DNA from: a virus
Length of the DNA stretch: 42,378 bases
Virus record (IMG/VR): IMGVR_UViG_3300020020_000088
Span: 1 to 42,378 of that record
Direction: 5' to 3' (one strand)
Shown here piece after piece: positions 18,203 through 27,431 of this stretch. The translations under genes and the position numbers were made by a program. A model generated the notes under the pieces. That model searched no databases. It was not told the origin of the DNA and saw only the letters and a list, made by a program, of their open reading frames with translations. Position 1 is the stretch's first letter. Each line of letters starts with the position of its first letter.

Positions 18203-20386
18203 TTACGAGGGTTGTAGTCCACCCAACTGTGCCTCAATCTGTTCTAATGCTTCGCTCGGAGGCACTCCAGCTTGCACCATTTCTTGCAACTTCTGTTGCG
18301 CTTGTGGAGGTAGCTTTGCTATCTTCATCTTCAGTTGTTGCAGCATTGCTTCATCTGTTAGTGGCGGTCCCGGTTGTGGTGGCTGTCCCGGTGCGCCCCC
18401 CTCACCCTGAGCAGCACCGGGACCACCGCCAGCTTTAGAAAGACCTTGCATCATCGTTGTCTCGACGCGTTCCCAATCTTCATCAGCGACGGTGAACTCA
18501 TCAAACGCACGCTCGAACATCTTAAGCATCAAGATAACAACAGCAGGAGAAGCAGAAGCGAATTGCCCCATCACCTGTCCCATTTCAACTGCTTGTTGCT
18601 TTTTCTCACGGCTATTCGGCTTCGCGCTAGAGCCACTCTCAACGCGAACGGTAAACTCTTTCTCAAAGTCTCTAGGAGAGTTAACCTTCTGCCAAGTTTT
18701 CGCAAGCTCTGCTCCTATGAATGGCACAACATCTTCTGCATCCCACTCTGTGCAACACAGCAAACAGATGTTCCAACTGAGATCAGCGATAAAGTCCTCA
18801 ATCAAGTCCACTCTTTCCTCAACACGGATGTCTGTGTTCTTGTTGTAAGTCTCCACAGCTTTGTTCGTGGTGTTGGTCTTGAACTGAGCACCACGTTGTG
18901 CTTCATTGATACCAGTGATCCTGTTGATCGCTTGGAACTTACTATCAGGTGAGAAGAACTCAGGAATGTTCAATCCCGGTGGAACGAAACTGAAGATGTG
19001 GTCTGCGAGCTTACTACCTTCTGGAAGGCTAATGCCACGTGCAGTACCATCATCGCCCTTCAACACTTTCTCTACATCTTCTTGAGTGACAACGTCCTTG
19101 TTGTACAGCACGTTACGACGCGCCCACTGTCTGCCACGACGCACTTCATCTGCAATCTCATTGATTGCATCCTGCTGATCCAAGTAGTACGTTACCTCTC
19201 CTTTAGGTGCGTGAGAGTTAGTGCTCTCATGGAACCACAGTCTAAAGTACGGGAAGAACCTTGGAAGTCTGTGTGGATCATCCCATACCCACAACGGCCA
19301 TGTCCAACAGTTGTCAGCATACATTAGGACTCGTCTTGTGGCTTTGTCCCAGATGTACCAGACTTTAGTATGCTTGGCCTTGTCAAAAGCCACGGTATTG
19401 TCGTAACCGTACGTCGAGGCGTTAGCATCTTCGGCGGTGGAAAAGAGAGAAAAAGTATTGACTTGCTCCTCAACAGCAGCCGTGGACCCACGACCGGCAT
19501 CAAGAACGTGCGTTGGCGAGTATACCGACCGCGTTTCTTTACCATGTTTGCTTCCATATACAGCGTTGATGTAACTGGTTGGTAGATAGTCCCACTCCAT
19601 CATCCACATAGCATCACTGCTATCAGGCTCAGTAGAGCTAGGATCAACGACAACACGATCAGGCAGAAGGTTCTTCATAAACGGACCACTAGGATTGAGA
19701 AGTGCAATCTTCTCTTCTAGTGCCATCAATTCACCTTCAAGCTCCACTACTCGCTTCTTGTCAGTAGCAGCTTCCATTTCCTGCGAGATACGCTGCAACT
19801 CTGCAACAGCAGCTTCATTGCCATCCTGCTTAGATGTAAAGCCGATCTTGATAAAGCCACTGTTAGTTAGCAGCGTCGTGAGGACGGTGCGACGTAGCTT
19901 CGGTTTTGCGTTAAGACCGGGGAGTGCTTTCTTCGCAAGGAGTGTGTTGATAAGTCGTTCGATCCCTTTGGCGCGTTCAAGGTTAGCATCCACATCTGTA
20001 GTGATAGTGATGGTTGGGTTCTTTGCATACAGCATTGGAACCATGATGCTACAGTTGCTGAACACCACGTTCTCAGTCTCACGCCACTCTCCTGAGAGCC
20101 TGTATCCCGGCTTATTACCTGCACGTTCTTCGCTTGAAGTGCGGTGAATGAGTTGGTCATTGTCGTAGTAGCGGATTGCTTCGCTCCAGGCATCTTCTGA
20201 TCCCTTACGATTGCGTAATCCCTGTTCCTTGCGACTATTCCACACCAAGCCAACTGCTTTAGTTACAGGTATCTTAGTGTCACCGACCATCTGATAGACA
20301 GGTTCAGGCGCAGTTTTCTTCTTACTGCCACGACCAGCACCGACCCGCTCTAGGTTCTTTTCAATGGGGTCATAATCTTCAGCCAT
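18203..20386 (-). CDS. Portal protein
   Basis: 727 residues, a typical length for a P22/T7-class portal. It forms the dodecameric DNA-entry ring. An N-terminal region with WSEAIRYYDNDQ and a NCSIMVPMLYAKNP segment precedes a helical insertion (near residues 195-235, VAELQRISQEMEAATDKKRVVELEGELMALEEK-like coiled coil). A later stretch, DQQDAINEIADEVRRGRQWARR, fits the portal stem helix. The C-terminus is Pro/Gln/Gly rich and helical. It overlaps the large terminase stop by eight bases. Order with terminase and scaffold makes the call secure. Confidence 0.88.
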   Translation of the reverse strand: MAEDYDPIEKNLERVGAGRGSKKKTAPEPVYQMVGDTKIPVTKAVGLVWNSRKEQGLRNRKGSEDAWSEAIRYYDNDQLIHRTSSEERAGNKPGYRLSGEWRETENVVFSNCSIMVPMLYAKNPTITITTDVDANLERAKGIERLINTLLAKKALPGLNAKPKLRRTVLTTLLTNSGFIKIGFTSKQDGNEAAVAELQRISQEMEAATDKKRVVELEGELMALEEKIALLNPSGPFMKNLLPDRVVVDPSSTEPDSSDAMWMMEWDYLPTSYINAVYGSKHGKETRSVYSPTHVLDAGRGSTAAVEEQVNTFSLFSTAEDANASTYGYDNTVAFDKAKHTKVWYIWDKATRRVLMYADNCWTWPLWVWDDPHRLPRFFPYFRLWFHESTNSHAPKGEVTYYLDQQDAINEIADEVRRGRQWARRNVLYNKDVVTQEDVEKVLKGDDGTARGISLPEGSKLADHIFSFVPPGLNIPEFFSPDSKFQAINRITGINEAQRGAQFKTNTTNKAVETYNKNTDIRVEERVDLIEDFIADLSWNICLLCCTEWDAEDVVPFIGAELAKTWQKVNSPRDFEKEFTVRVESGSSAKPNSREKKQQAVEMGQVMGQFASASPAVVILMLKMFERAFDEFTVADEDWERVETTMMQGLSKAGGGPGAAQGEGGAPGQPPQPGPPLTDEAMLQQLKMKIAKLPPQAQQKLQEMVQAGVPPSEALEQIEAQLGGLQPS

Positions 20387-21905
20387 AACGGTGCTTCCTA
20401 TTATCAGGAGTAGTGTTGTCGTTTACTTCACCCCAACGCATGTAGCTTGGCTTAACATTGAACACTCTACGTTGGTACAGTGCTAATCGCGGACGGTTTG
20501 TGAAGAAGTACTTGGTCATGTCCATCGCGTGATCGTTCTTGTCGTTCGGCACATCCTGGACTTGTCCTGCGGTGTCCTTCTTCCAGTAGTAGTCAACTAT
20601 CTCTCGATCCCACCAATCCAAGTGATTAGAGACAAAGAAGCGTGGTGATCCTAACTCTCCCGTCATTGGATGAGGATGCTTCAGATCAATCTCCAAATAG
20701 CTCTGTACCTTTGCCAATCCACTCACTATGTTGTTGTTTGCTCTAGTGCAGCCTACTTGGAGTTCCCTAAGCATCCCGGCGACTGTAACACCGACAGTTT
20801 GAGTGCTACCCGGACCTCTTCTAAAGATAGCAGGGTCTGCGAGTACAGGGCGGAACGACGCATCGAAGCCGATTTGCCCTGCGACTTCTTTGCGATGATC
20901 CTTGATACGTGTTGCGATTTTCTCTGGGCTAAGTTCTGCTTCATAGAAACCTCCCATCAAGAACGCGTTGCCGTAGCTGTCGCTAAAGCCAATACCGTAA
21001 CAAGCAGGAACCGCAATCCCATGATCGTACGCTTCGATAATCTCTGGCTTAAGACCTTCTCTAACTTGCCTAGCAAAATAATCAATGATCTGATCTTGAG
21101 GAAGTAGATGCACCATCTGATTATATTGCGGATAAACCAGACCCTCAAAAGCACCCCAACCTCCCATCAGGTAGCGTTCGCGCATTTGTCCTTTGTACGC
21201 ACTCTCAAGCCCCTGAATGTAATCTTCTGGAAGGTTCTCTGCATTCGTGTACGTTGATCCCTCAAACAACTCGATGATTGGTTGCTGTGTCTCTCTGTCA
21301 ATCAGCAAGTCAGGGTTGTACAGTCCAATGCGGTGATCCATTACAGGCTTTACTAACTTACGGTATACCCAATTACGTGTTGGGTTGCACAGTGCAATCA
21401 TCCAACGTGGTCCTGTACGTGGCATTGTAGGATCATCGCCATCGTAGATAGTGTCACCGCGCAAACGGCCAAGTAGATCGAGAAAGTCCTTCTCACTAAT
21501 CTCAGGATCTTCTATCTGATCTACAACGATCCAATCATAAGTAGCACTCAAGAGATTAGAACTGGAGCCTTCACCGCTTTTACCATGCTGCTGCACGTAG
21601 CGGAAGTTAATCACTGTTCCATTCTCTAGCTCGATCAGGTTCTCAACTGACAACGCTCTACGCTTAATCCAACTGTCAGGACACCAATCTAGAAACTCTT
21701 TTCGGATGGTGTCATTGAGCTTAGGATAAGTGCTACGAGCAATAAGCCCATTAGACCCAGGATAAGCCTTTGCAAGCTTGAGTGCTTTAATGACACCTGC
21801 CGTCGTCTTTCCATTGGCGAAACCGCCGCCAAAGATTTGCACCTTCGCACGCGAGTTCTGGAACTGGTCCTGTAACGAACCTCTTATCTGTTTGTACTGC
21901 TTCAT
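20379..21905 (-). CDS. terL: Terminase large subunit
   Basis: 508 residues; the packaging ATPase and headful or site nuclease. Walker A is GGGFANGKTT (residues about 26-35). Walker B is WIVVDQIEDPE (near residue 127), with Gln in place of the more usual Glu right after the Asp and the catalytic Glu one residue further on. The coupling motif may be ALCNPTRN. The nuclease domain shows acidic positions at IEAYDHGIAVP, VLADPAIF and NDHAMDM. It starts in a four-base overlap with the 104-residue gene and precedes portal. Motif set and gene order agree. Confidence 0.92.
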   Translation of the reverse strand: MKQYKQIRGSLQDQFQNSRAKVQIFGGGFANGKTTAGVIKALKLAKAYPGSNGLIARSTYPKLNDTIRKEFLDWCPDSWIKRRALSVENLIELENGTVINFRYVQQHGKSGEGSSSNLLSATYDWIVVDQIEDPEISEKDFLDLLGRLRGDTIYDGDDPTMPRTGPRWMIALCNPTRNWVYRKLVKPVMDHRIGLYNPDLLIDRETQQPIIELFEGSTYTNAENLPEDYIQGLESAYKGQMRERYLMGGWGAFEGLVYPQYNQMVHLLPQDQIIDYFARQVREGLKPEIIEAYDHGIAVPACYGIGFSDSYGNAFLMGGFYEAELSPEKIATRIKDHRKEVAGQIGFDASFRPVLADPAIFRRGPGSTQTVGVTVAGMLRELQVGCTRANNNIVSGLAKVQSYLEIDLKHPHPMTGELGSPRFFVSNHLDWWDREIVDYYWKKDTAGQVQDVPNDKNDHAMDMTKYFFTNRPRLALYQRRVFNVKPSYMRWGEVNDNTTPDNRKHRYG

Positions 21906-22216
21906 TCTTCGACAACAGTGAATGCTTGACCAGTGGTAGCACCGAAGATAGAGATAGCACTCGTTGCTTCCTCTTCCTTCTTACCACCAGCAGGAATGAC
22001 ATCACTACCATTCAATCCAGCAGCACCCGCAGTACCTATAGAGTTGACCCACAAATCACCAACAGAATTGTTGATGATCTTAATCTCTCTGCGACTAGGA
22101 TTGTTAGGAGCAGCTACTTGTGCAGTACCACCCGCAGTGATAGTGCCTTGTGTTGCTACTGGAGTGAACAGCTCAACTCCTGCACCATTGCCACTCAAAT
22201 CTCTAAAGAGTTTCAT
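21902..22216 (-). CDS. Small beta-rich virion protein with a DLSGNG motif
   Basis: 104 residues with an AAGGAG ribosome binding site. It opens MKLFRDLSGNGAGVEL; the DLSGNG (22184-22201) is shared with the large fibre and with the 113-residue protein. The remaining sequence alternates small polar and hydrophobic residues (TQGTITAGGTAQVAAPNNP, EIKIINNSVGDLWVNS), fitting a small beta-sandwich. It may be a head decoration, fibre partner or adaptor protein. Its stop overlaps the terminase start (ATGA). Function is inferred only. Confidence 0.65.
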   Translation of the reverse strand: MKLFRDLSGNGAGVELFTPVATQGTITAGGTAQVAAPNNPSRREIKIINNSVGDLWVNSIGTAGAAGLNGSDVIPAGGKKEEEATSAISIFGATTGQAFTVVEE

Positions 22217-22217
22217 G

Positions 22218-24995
22218 CTATATCTCCTTATTCTCGTCTAGGATGAACCAGCAGTTTGCAGCAGTGTTCCAGATCAACTGATAGATCAACCACTTATTAA
22301 CAATGGTTGCTCCTGAAACTCCAGTTACATTCGCAGCCCTAACTTGAGCCAAACCAGCAAGCCATGTGAGGACACGCTGCACACCGTTGTCCTTAATCAT
22401 AATAACAGTGCGCTGTCCATCAGTAAGGCCAGGCTGAAGAGAAATCGACATTGCCACAGCAAGACTGTGAACCGTTGCTATCCGATCGCTGGAAGCAACA
22501 ACAAGTGCTGCTGTTGAAGCAATGCTCTGTGTAGTGCCACTCTCTATTCCACCCGCAGCAACGAAGCGGCCAGTGTGATGCAACAGACCAGTGTTATCCC
22601 ATGTAAGATGCGACCACTCTGCTGTACCATCTGGGCTAACAGCTTGTAAAATACCATAGCCTGATGTTGGGTTGCCCTTGATGCGAAGTGCACCAGTTGA
22701 ACCAACATTAGGCGTTTGCAAGTTAGCAATGCCACCGTACAACTGATTGGTAAAGAATATGTCGCTGGTAACGTGCAAGCCAGTGTTGTCAAACACTCCA
22801 AACTCAGTTAATCCATCTAGGCTACGTAGCTTATGGCTTGGTGCATCGTGGTTAAACCCTTGAGCAGTAATGATCCTTCTTGCACGCTTGGTAGATGCTC
22901 CACCAGCAGAGATAAAGAACTCATCGAAGATGTAGTAGTTCGATGAATAGAGATTAGTAACTAGATCGGCTGGTTCTCCACTCTGCGGTCCAAACCATAT
23001 AGTGCTCGTGTTAACACTTAAGCTAGCATTGATTGTCAATGCACCTGAAAGCACCCCGCCCGTCAGCGGAAGGTAATTCGCCAGTTGCGAAACGGTTGCA
23101 AGTGGAGAGCCGTTCAACCGAATGGCGTTGCCGGTGAAATCGAAATAGCCGGTGTCGCAATTGAAAACGACTTTTTCCAGCGAACCACTATTCAGGAAAT
23201 TATGGCTTCCAATGCTGGAATAAATGTAGGTCGGCAAGCCTTGTCGAGAATAAATGATGTTATTCCCTAAAGCGTTCATAATGAAATCGTTGCCGGTTTG
23301 CAGCCCGCCGGTTCCGGTGATTTTGCCGGTCGCGGTGATGCCGCCAGTAAGGACTAGGCCGGTTGGACCGAATTTCGCATAATCGGTGAAATGCGATTGA
23401 AGGGTTCCGTCAGCCGCAAGATTGCAAAGGATAATTTGGTCGCTGCCGGTAAACAGGCGCGTTGCGTAATTGCTGCCCGAATAGCCAAGTTCTAGCCCAT
23501 AACTAGATGAGCCTTCATAAACGAGTAAGCCGGGATTGCGGGTGGTTATGTCGGCATTGCTGTTCTTATTAGCGTTGACGCCAGCCGCCGAGAACTTGCC
23601 TGTGCTGGTTAGCGAAGCGCGAACGGCTGCACCGCTGTAGAAATTGAGCGTGTCGGCATTGGCATAGAGAAGGAAATTGGCAGTAGAGTCGCGGGCAGTG
23701 ACATTCATCGCCGCGTTCGCGCCTTGAGTTGTGATTGAGCCGGTCGCCGTGATTGGGCCGCTAGTATATAAGGTGCTTGCGGTTATTTCAATATGCCGCC
23801 CACCTTCAGCAACAAACTGAATACCGCTTCCAGTTGGCGCGTTTCCAAGAAAGCCCGCTCGCGCTCCGCCCGCTACATAGAAGGAAACGTAACCCGAATT
23901 GGACGCAGTGCCGGGTTGAAGATCAATAGAGCCTTGACCTGCTGTAGCAGAGCTTGCAGTGATAGCGCCTTTGACTGTCAGCGGCCCCGTCAGTGTTCCA
24001 CCTGTTAGTGGCAGATAGTTTGCTAGTTGTGAAACAGTAGCAATAGGAGCACCACCAACTGTTTGTACAGTCATTGTAGTACCAACGCCACCGACTAACA
24101 CATCACCGTAATCGCCATCAATTAGTCCACCACCACCACCACCACTACCAATCGGAACACCGTTGATCTTGTAAGTCCTACCAGCAGGAATGTTGATGCC
24201 TGTTGCGTCGATAGTTGCGTTAATCGTTTCTGTGTCATAGTCGAGAACGCTAAAAGATGGTGCCAGTGCTAAGAGGCCCATGTTGTTGTCTGCAAGTATG
24301 ATCGCTTTGTTGACACCAGCGTAGTCTAGGTTGATGCTACCGCCGAATGGCTGGTCAATAGTTACAGCACCTCTAACCCTGAGAGGAACTACTGTTTCTA
24401 TTTCAGCAGGACCGATAGCCATATATGTTTGGCTCTCGTCACCACTACCGAAAGAGAACGTATCAGACTGAAGATACATCATAGGATCGCCAACGGTGGG
24501 TCCATACAATGCACCAACTTGTGTCAGGTGATTGTTCGTAGTGTAGAAGATCGTCGGGTAAGCGTCGGTGGCATCCATGTAGATGTTTTCACCGTCGAGC
24601 TTCGTATTGCCATAGTACGAAATGCTCAACTCACCATCAATGTTCTGATCGCCAGTGAAGTTGTTGCCTCCGTCGAGGTTAGCCTTATCATTCATTGCTT
24701 CCATGAGAGCATCACGAATAATGATAAACTCATCACGAAGTTCGTAGAAGTCACTCATGTAAGCGACTTCATCACCACCCGGAGTGTAGCCATCACCAAC
24801 ACGCAGACGTTCACTGTCAAGCGCATAAGCAAGCTCACCCTGATCTAACACCATTGTGTCAAGAGGAACAGGATCATTTGCACGAGGCACACGGTTATCA
24901 GAAGGCCACACGTTAAGTGCGACACCCTTACCATTACCACTAAGATCTTCTACATCGGTAACAGCATCGTATGGCAGTCCAGGAATGTCGGTCAT
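22218..24995 (-). CDS. Large tail fibre / receptor-binding protein, mosaic
   Basis: 925 residues. The N-terminus has a GLPYDAVTDVEDLSGNGKGVALNVWPSDNRVP region followed by helix and a Gly-rich hinge (residues about 285-290, six or more Gly). The rest is long beta-repeat fibre material with TLTGPLTVKGAITA-type repeats. The segment ATVSQLANYLPLTGG occurs twice (residues 319-333 and 633-647). Between about 23045 and 23935 the base composition and codon choice differ clearly from both flanks, indicating a horizontally acquired segment. C-terminal residues 850-925 (LQPGLTDGQRTVIMIKDNG) look like a fibre tip fold. It starts in an ATGA overlap with the small terminase. Confidence 0.85.
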   Translation of the reverse strand: MTDIPGLPYDAVTDVEDLSGNGKGVALNVWPSDNRVPRANDPVPLDTMVLDQGELAYALDSERLRVGDGYTPGGDEVAYMSDFYELRDEFIIIRDALMEAMNDKANLDGGNNFTGDQNIDGELSISYYGNTKLDGENIYMDATDAYPTIFYTTNNHLTQVGALYGPTVGDPMMYLQSDTFSFGSGDESQTYMAIGPAEIETVVPLRVRGAVTIDQPFGGSINLDYAGVNKAIILADNNMGLLALAPSFSVLDYDTETINATIDATGINIPAGRTYKINGVPIGSGGGGGGLIDGDYGDVLVGGVGTTMTVQTVGGAPIATVSQLANYLPLTGGTLTGPLTVKGAITASSATAGQGSIDLQPGTASNSGYVSFYVAGGARAGFLGNAPTGSGIQFVAEGGRHIEITASTLYTSGPITATGSITTQGANAAMNVTARDSTANFLLYANADTLNFYSGAAVRASLTSTGKFSAAGVNANKNSNADITTRNPGLLVYEGSSSYGLELGYSGSNYATRLFTGSDQIILCNLAADGTLQSHFTDYAKFGPTGLVLTGGITATGKITGTGGLQTGNDFIMNALGNNIIYSRQGLPTYIYSSIGSHNFLNSGSLEKVVFNCDTGYFDFTGNAIRLNGSPLATVSQLANYLPLTGGVLSGALTINASLSVNTSTIWFGPQSGEPADLVTNLYSSNYYIFDEFFISAGGASTKRARRIITAQGFNHDAPSHKLRSLDGLTEFGVFDNTGLHVTSDIFFTNQLYGGIANLQTPNVGSTGALRIKGNPTSGYGILQAVSPDGTAEWSHLTWDNTGLLHHTGRFVAAGGIESGTTQSIASTAALVVASSDRIATVHSLAVAMSISLQPGLTDGQRTVIMIKDNGVQRVLTWLAGLAQVRAANVTGVSGATIVNKWLIYQLIWNTAANCWFILDENKEI
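23055..23099 (-). repeat. Second copy of a 15-residue fibre repeat, foreign codons
   Basis: Encodes ATVSQLANYLPLTGG, as does 23997-24041, but 13 of 15 codons differ, all synonymously. This copy lies inside the composition-shifted segment. Confidence 0.85.
23997..24041 (-). repeat. First copy of a 15-residue fibre repeat, native codons
   Basis: Encodes ATVSQLANYLPLTGG with codons like those of the rest of the operon; partner of 23055-23099. Confidence 0.85.
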
Positions 24996-25600
24996 GTGTC
25001 AACTTCCTCTGGAGTTACGTCGATCATCGGTACATCTTCGTTGGCTTTCTTCTCGATGTACACAATGTTGAGGGCATCCTCCATCTTATGTCGATGCTCT
25101 ACCACATCAGCAGGGCGATGTCCTGCACGATCAAGTACATCCTTAGATGCAGTGAACGCTAAGACATCGTTGTCTGACTGCGATAGGTTAATGATTTTGG
25201 TTGCTGCGCTGTTCGCGTGTGTCTGGAACAACTCACGCACAGTGTCCGACTGCGTATGCAGCATATTAGCTTTCGCAGTTTCCATGAACTCGATGTAAGC
25301 ATCTAGCGTACGGATGCGCTCAATCTGCTCTACAGTCAGAGAGCCATCTAGTGCGATGCTAATGTCTTGGTCATTCAACCCAAACAGAGTGTAGAACGCA
25401 ACTAGGGCGACGCCACTGAGTTGCTTTGGGGGCAGCGGCAACTCAGTGACGCTCTTGCGCGTACGCGCCACAATCCGCTGCGCTTCCCCTGGGCTGGGAA
25501 TAAGCACAAGCGGTTGTTCTTTGATTGGTCTACCAGTTGACGGATCAATCTTCGTTCCATCAGCGAGTACCAAAGGTTCGTTATCTTCAGGTAACAGCAT
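24992..25600 (-). CDS. Probable terminase small subunit
   Basis: 202 residues. A helix-turn-helix-like stretch (LVAFYTLFGLNDQDISIALDGSLTVEQIERIRTL, residues about 65-98) resembles the DNA-binding domain of small terminases. A long helix with heptad-like spacing follows (AYIEFMETAKANMLHTQSDTVRELFQTHA). The C-terminal VEHRHKMEDALNIVYIEKK resembles small-terminase ends. It would recognise packaging sites and stimulate the large subunit. It is separated from the large subunit by the fibre and 104-residue genes. The next gene starts in an ATGA overlap. Confidence 0.65.
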   Translation of the reverse strand: MLLPEDNEPLVLADGTKIDPSTGRPIKEQPLVLIPSPGEAQRIVARTRKSVTELPLPPKQLSGVALVAFYTLFGLNDQDISIALDGSLTVEQIERIRTLDAYIEFMETAKANMLHTQSDTVRELFQTHANSAATKIINLSQSDNDVLAFTASKDVLDRAGHRPADVVEHRHKMEDALNIVYIEKKANEDVPMIDVTPEEVDT

Positions 25601-26121
25601 TATCTCTTCAATCTGTTGTCTTGCCAGTTGGTCGGCTTACCAAAGCTACCACCATGCCACATACCACGCCCGCGGTTCGGTCTACTACCACCTACAACAT
25701 TTACATTACTTAGTGGACGTTGTGCTGGCGGAGGTAATGCTGCTCTCTTTCTAGCAGCGATCGGTGCAGCAATAGCAGCGGGTGCAACAGGTGCTGCAAT
25801 CGTAGGGACATCGTACAGTGATGCAGGAATGTCTACAGGCATCTGCGGTGATCTTGGCATCATTTCATCAGGTGCAGACAACTCTGGAGGTAACTGTCCT
25901 CCTGTTGGTGCTGATACTAAGTCGTTAAGCTTAGGACCGTTATCCAACACGTTAACTGGATCGAACGATGTATCCACTGCACCGGGAGCTATTGCAGGTG
26001 GTCCAGCAGGAACAGCAGGAATAGGAGCAACACCGGGAGGTGCTTTAGGTCCACCACCACCAACTAAGCCTGCAAGCTGCGGCCCAATGAGCATTTCTAA
26101 CCACTTGCCAATGTCAGCCAT
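25600..26121 (-). CDS. Pro/Ala-rich protein, function unknown
   Basis: 173 residues. The N-terminus is a short amphipathic or hydrophobic helix (ADIGKWLEMLIGPQLAGLVG). The rest is Pro/Ala/Val rich (VAPIPAVPAGPPAIAPGAV) and ends with an Arg/Gly/Asn-rich tail. Probably largely disordered. Stop and next start share one base. No family recognised; it may be a virion or packaging accessory. Confidence 0.6.
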   Translation of the reverse strand: MADIGKWLEMLIGPQLAGLVGGGGPKAPPGVAPIPAVPAGPPAIAPGAVDTSFDPVNVLDNGPKLNDLVSAPTGGQLPPELSAPDEMMPRSPQMPVDIPASLYDVPTIAAPVAPAAIAAPIAARKRAALPPPAQRPLSNVNVVGGSRPNRGRGMWHGGSFGKPTNWQDNRLKR

Positions 26122-27327
26122 CTACTTGCCCTTTGCTCTCTTGCGTTCGGATAAAGTCTTAGGAGTTGTCTTGCCTTTACGCGCAGTCTCCTTACGCTTG
26201 ACAAGTACCTTAACAATCTCAGGAGCGGGTGGACCTTTGCGCTTTGGCTTCGGTCCTGGCTTCTTCTTCGGCAACACTGGACCTACATAAGCTTTCTTCG
26301 GCTCCTTAAGCCAAGGCTTTAGATCTTTCACTGCTTCCTTTAGCGGTTGCTTCGCATCACGAATAGCTTTCACAACTTCGTTAAAGGATTTGCGTTCGCC
26401 CTCTTCACGCGGAACTCTGCGATCAGGAGTGAATTGCTGCGGAGGACGATCTACAGGACCGGGACGCCTTCTGTTGATCCTCTCCGTCTTTGCAGCAGAC
26501 CGCGCACGAGTACGTGCTATCTCACCTGAAACTCTAATAGCTTTAGCTAACTCGCTACCACCAAGATCCGCTGCTTCATCTAGTGGCGCGGTATAGGTGG
26601 GGAGTACAGGACGCGGTGTTAGCGGTGCAGGGGGCGGTATCTGTCCTTCACCCGGAACACGAATGTTGCCTCTTGCACGTTCTGCAAGTGCTAACGGTAT
26701 CTCTGATGTAACATCAGTACGCGTAAGTGTTGGAGGCGGTAATGCACCTGCACTTGGCACAACACTTGTTGCCACTGCTGCTTGAGGTTGATGTGTAAGT
26801 AGTTTTGGTGCTTCAGGTGCAGGTAAACTAGTAGGAGCCTTCTTCTCCATTCCAGGATGTCTTAATCCTGTACGCGGAGGAGGACGTTGGATACCTTTGT
26901 CTGGGTCTTTAATCTCACCAGCACCAGTATCAACAGTTTTTGCACCTTTACCTTTACGTGCAAGTCCTTTGCGTCCTGCTAATGCAGCAACAGCGAGTGG
27001 TAACATCCACCACGGACTAATACCATCACCGCCTTCAGCAGTTTTCTTCTGTACTATTGGCTCTTCTGGAGGCAATTCCATCGGTGGCGCAACAGCAGGT
27101 GGAGGCGGTGCAACTTGTTCAGCCAACTCACCGCGTCGCTTGTCGCGTAACGCCATGATAGCAGCAACAGCGGATTGCGGCTGGGGTTGTCCACCAACAA
27201 ATGCAGGAGGCGGTAACACCGATGGAACGCCTTGGGACATATTCAACCCCAAGCGCCGCAACTCTTCTTCTATTGCTGAAATTGGTACAGCAGGATCAAT
27301 TGCGGCGCCTGAAGCTGGAAACGGCAT
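26122..27327 (-). CDS. Pro-rich protein with one hydrophobic segment, function unknown
   Basis: 401 residues from ATG 27327, which overlaps the stop of the 28-residue gene (TGATG); the preceding GTG at 27330 is also in frame. It is strongly Pro/Lys/Arg/Ala rich. Residues about 104-119 (SPWWMLPLAVAALAGR) form a short hydrophobic segment that could span or insert in a membrane. The C-terminus is highly basic with KKKPGPKPKRKGP and RKETARKGKTTPKT stretches, suitable for nucleic acid contact. Together with its 28-residue neighbour it forms a small membrane-linked pair at the head of the late operon. The function is unknown. Confidence 0.65.
   Translation of the reverse strand: MPFPASGAAIDPAVPISAIEEELRRLGLNMSQGVPSVLPPPAFVGGQPQPQSAVAAIMALRDKRRGELAEQVAPPPPAVAPPMELPPEEPIVQKKTAEGGDGISPWWMLPLAVAALAGRKGLARKGKGAKTVDTGAGEIKDPDKGIQRPPPRTGLRHPGMEKKAPTSLPAPEAPKLLTHQPQAAVATSVVPSAGALPPPTLTRTDVTSEIPLALAERARGNIRVPGEGQIPPPAPLTPRPVLPTYTAPLDEAADLGGSELAKAIRVSGEIARTRARSAAKTERINRRRPGPVDRPPQQFTPDRRVPREEGERKSFNEVVKAIRDAKQPLKEAVKDLKPWLKEPKKAYVGPVLPKKKPGPKPKRKGPPAPEIVKVLVKRKETARKGKTTPKTLSERKRAKGK
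26760..26771. repeat. Dispersed palindrome CAACA-CT-TGTTG in the late operon
   Basis: Exact copy inside the 401-residue gene, about 1.1 kb downstream of the late promoter. Confidence 0.75.
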
Positions 27328-27413
27328 CACACAAGCCTATCAAAGATGAAGATTGCAAAGACGATTGCACCCAACGTATAAAACGCAAGGGTCACGAACC
27401 TGTCAACAGTCAC
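27327..27413 (-). CDS. 28-residue single-pass membrane protein
   Basis: Starts at GTG 27413 seven bases after a near-perfect ribosome binding site (AGGAGGTGAT). The product is MTVDRFVTLAFYTLGAIVFA followed by IFIFDRLV: a short polar start, one hydrophobic helix (residues about 6-24) and a charged end. Its TGA overlaps the ATG of the 401-residue gene. The strong ribosome binding site and the tight overlap argue that it is real. One-helix peptides of this kind can be holin-like, or regulate or localise partners; the sequence does not decide. There is no endolysin next to it. Confidence 0.8.
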   Translation of the reverse strand: MTVDRFVTLAFYTLGAIVFAIFIFDRLV

Positions 27414-27431
27414 TGGATCACCTCCTTTCGG

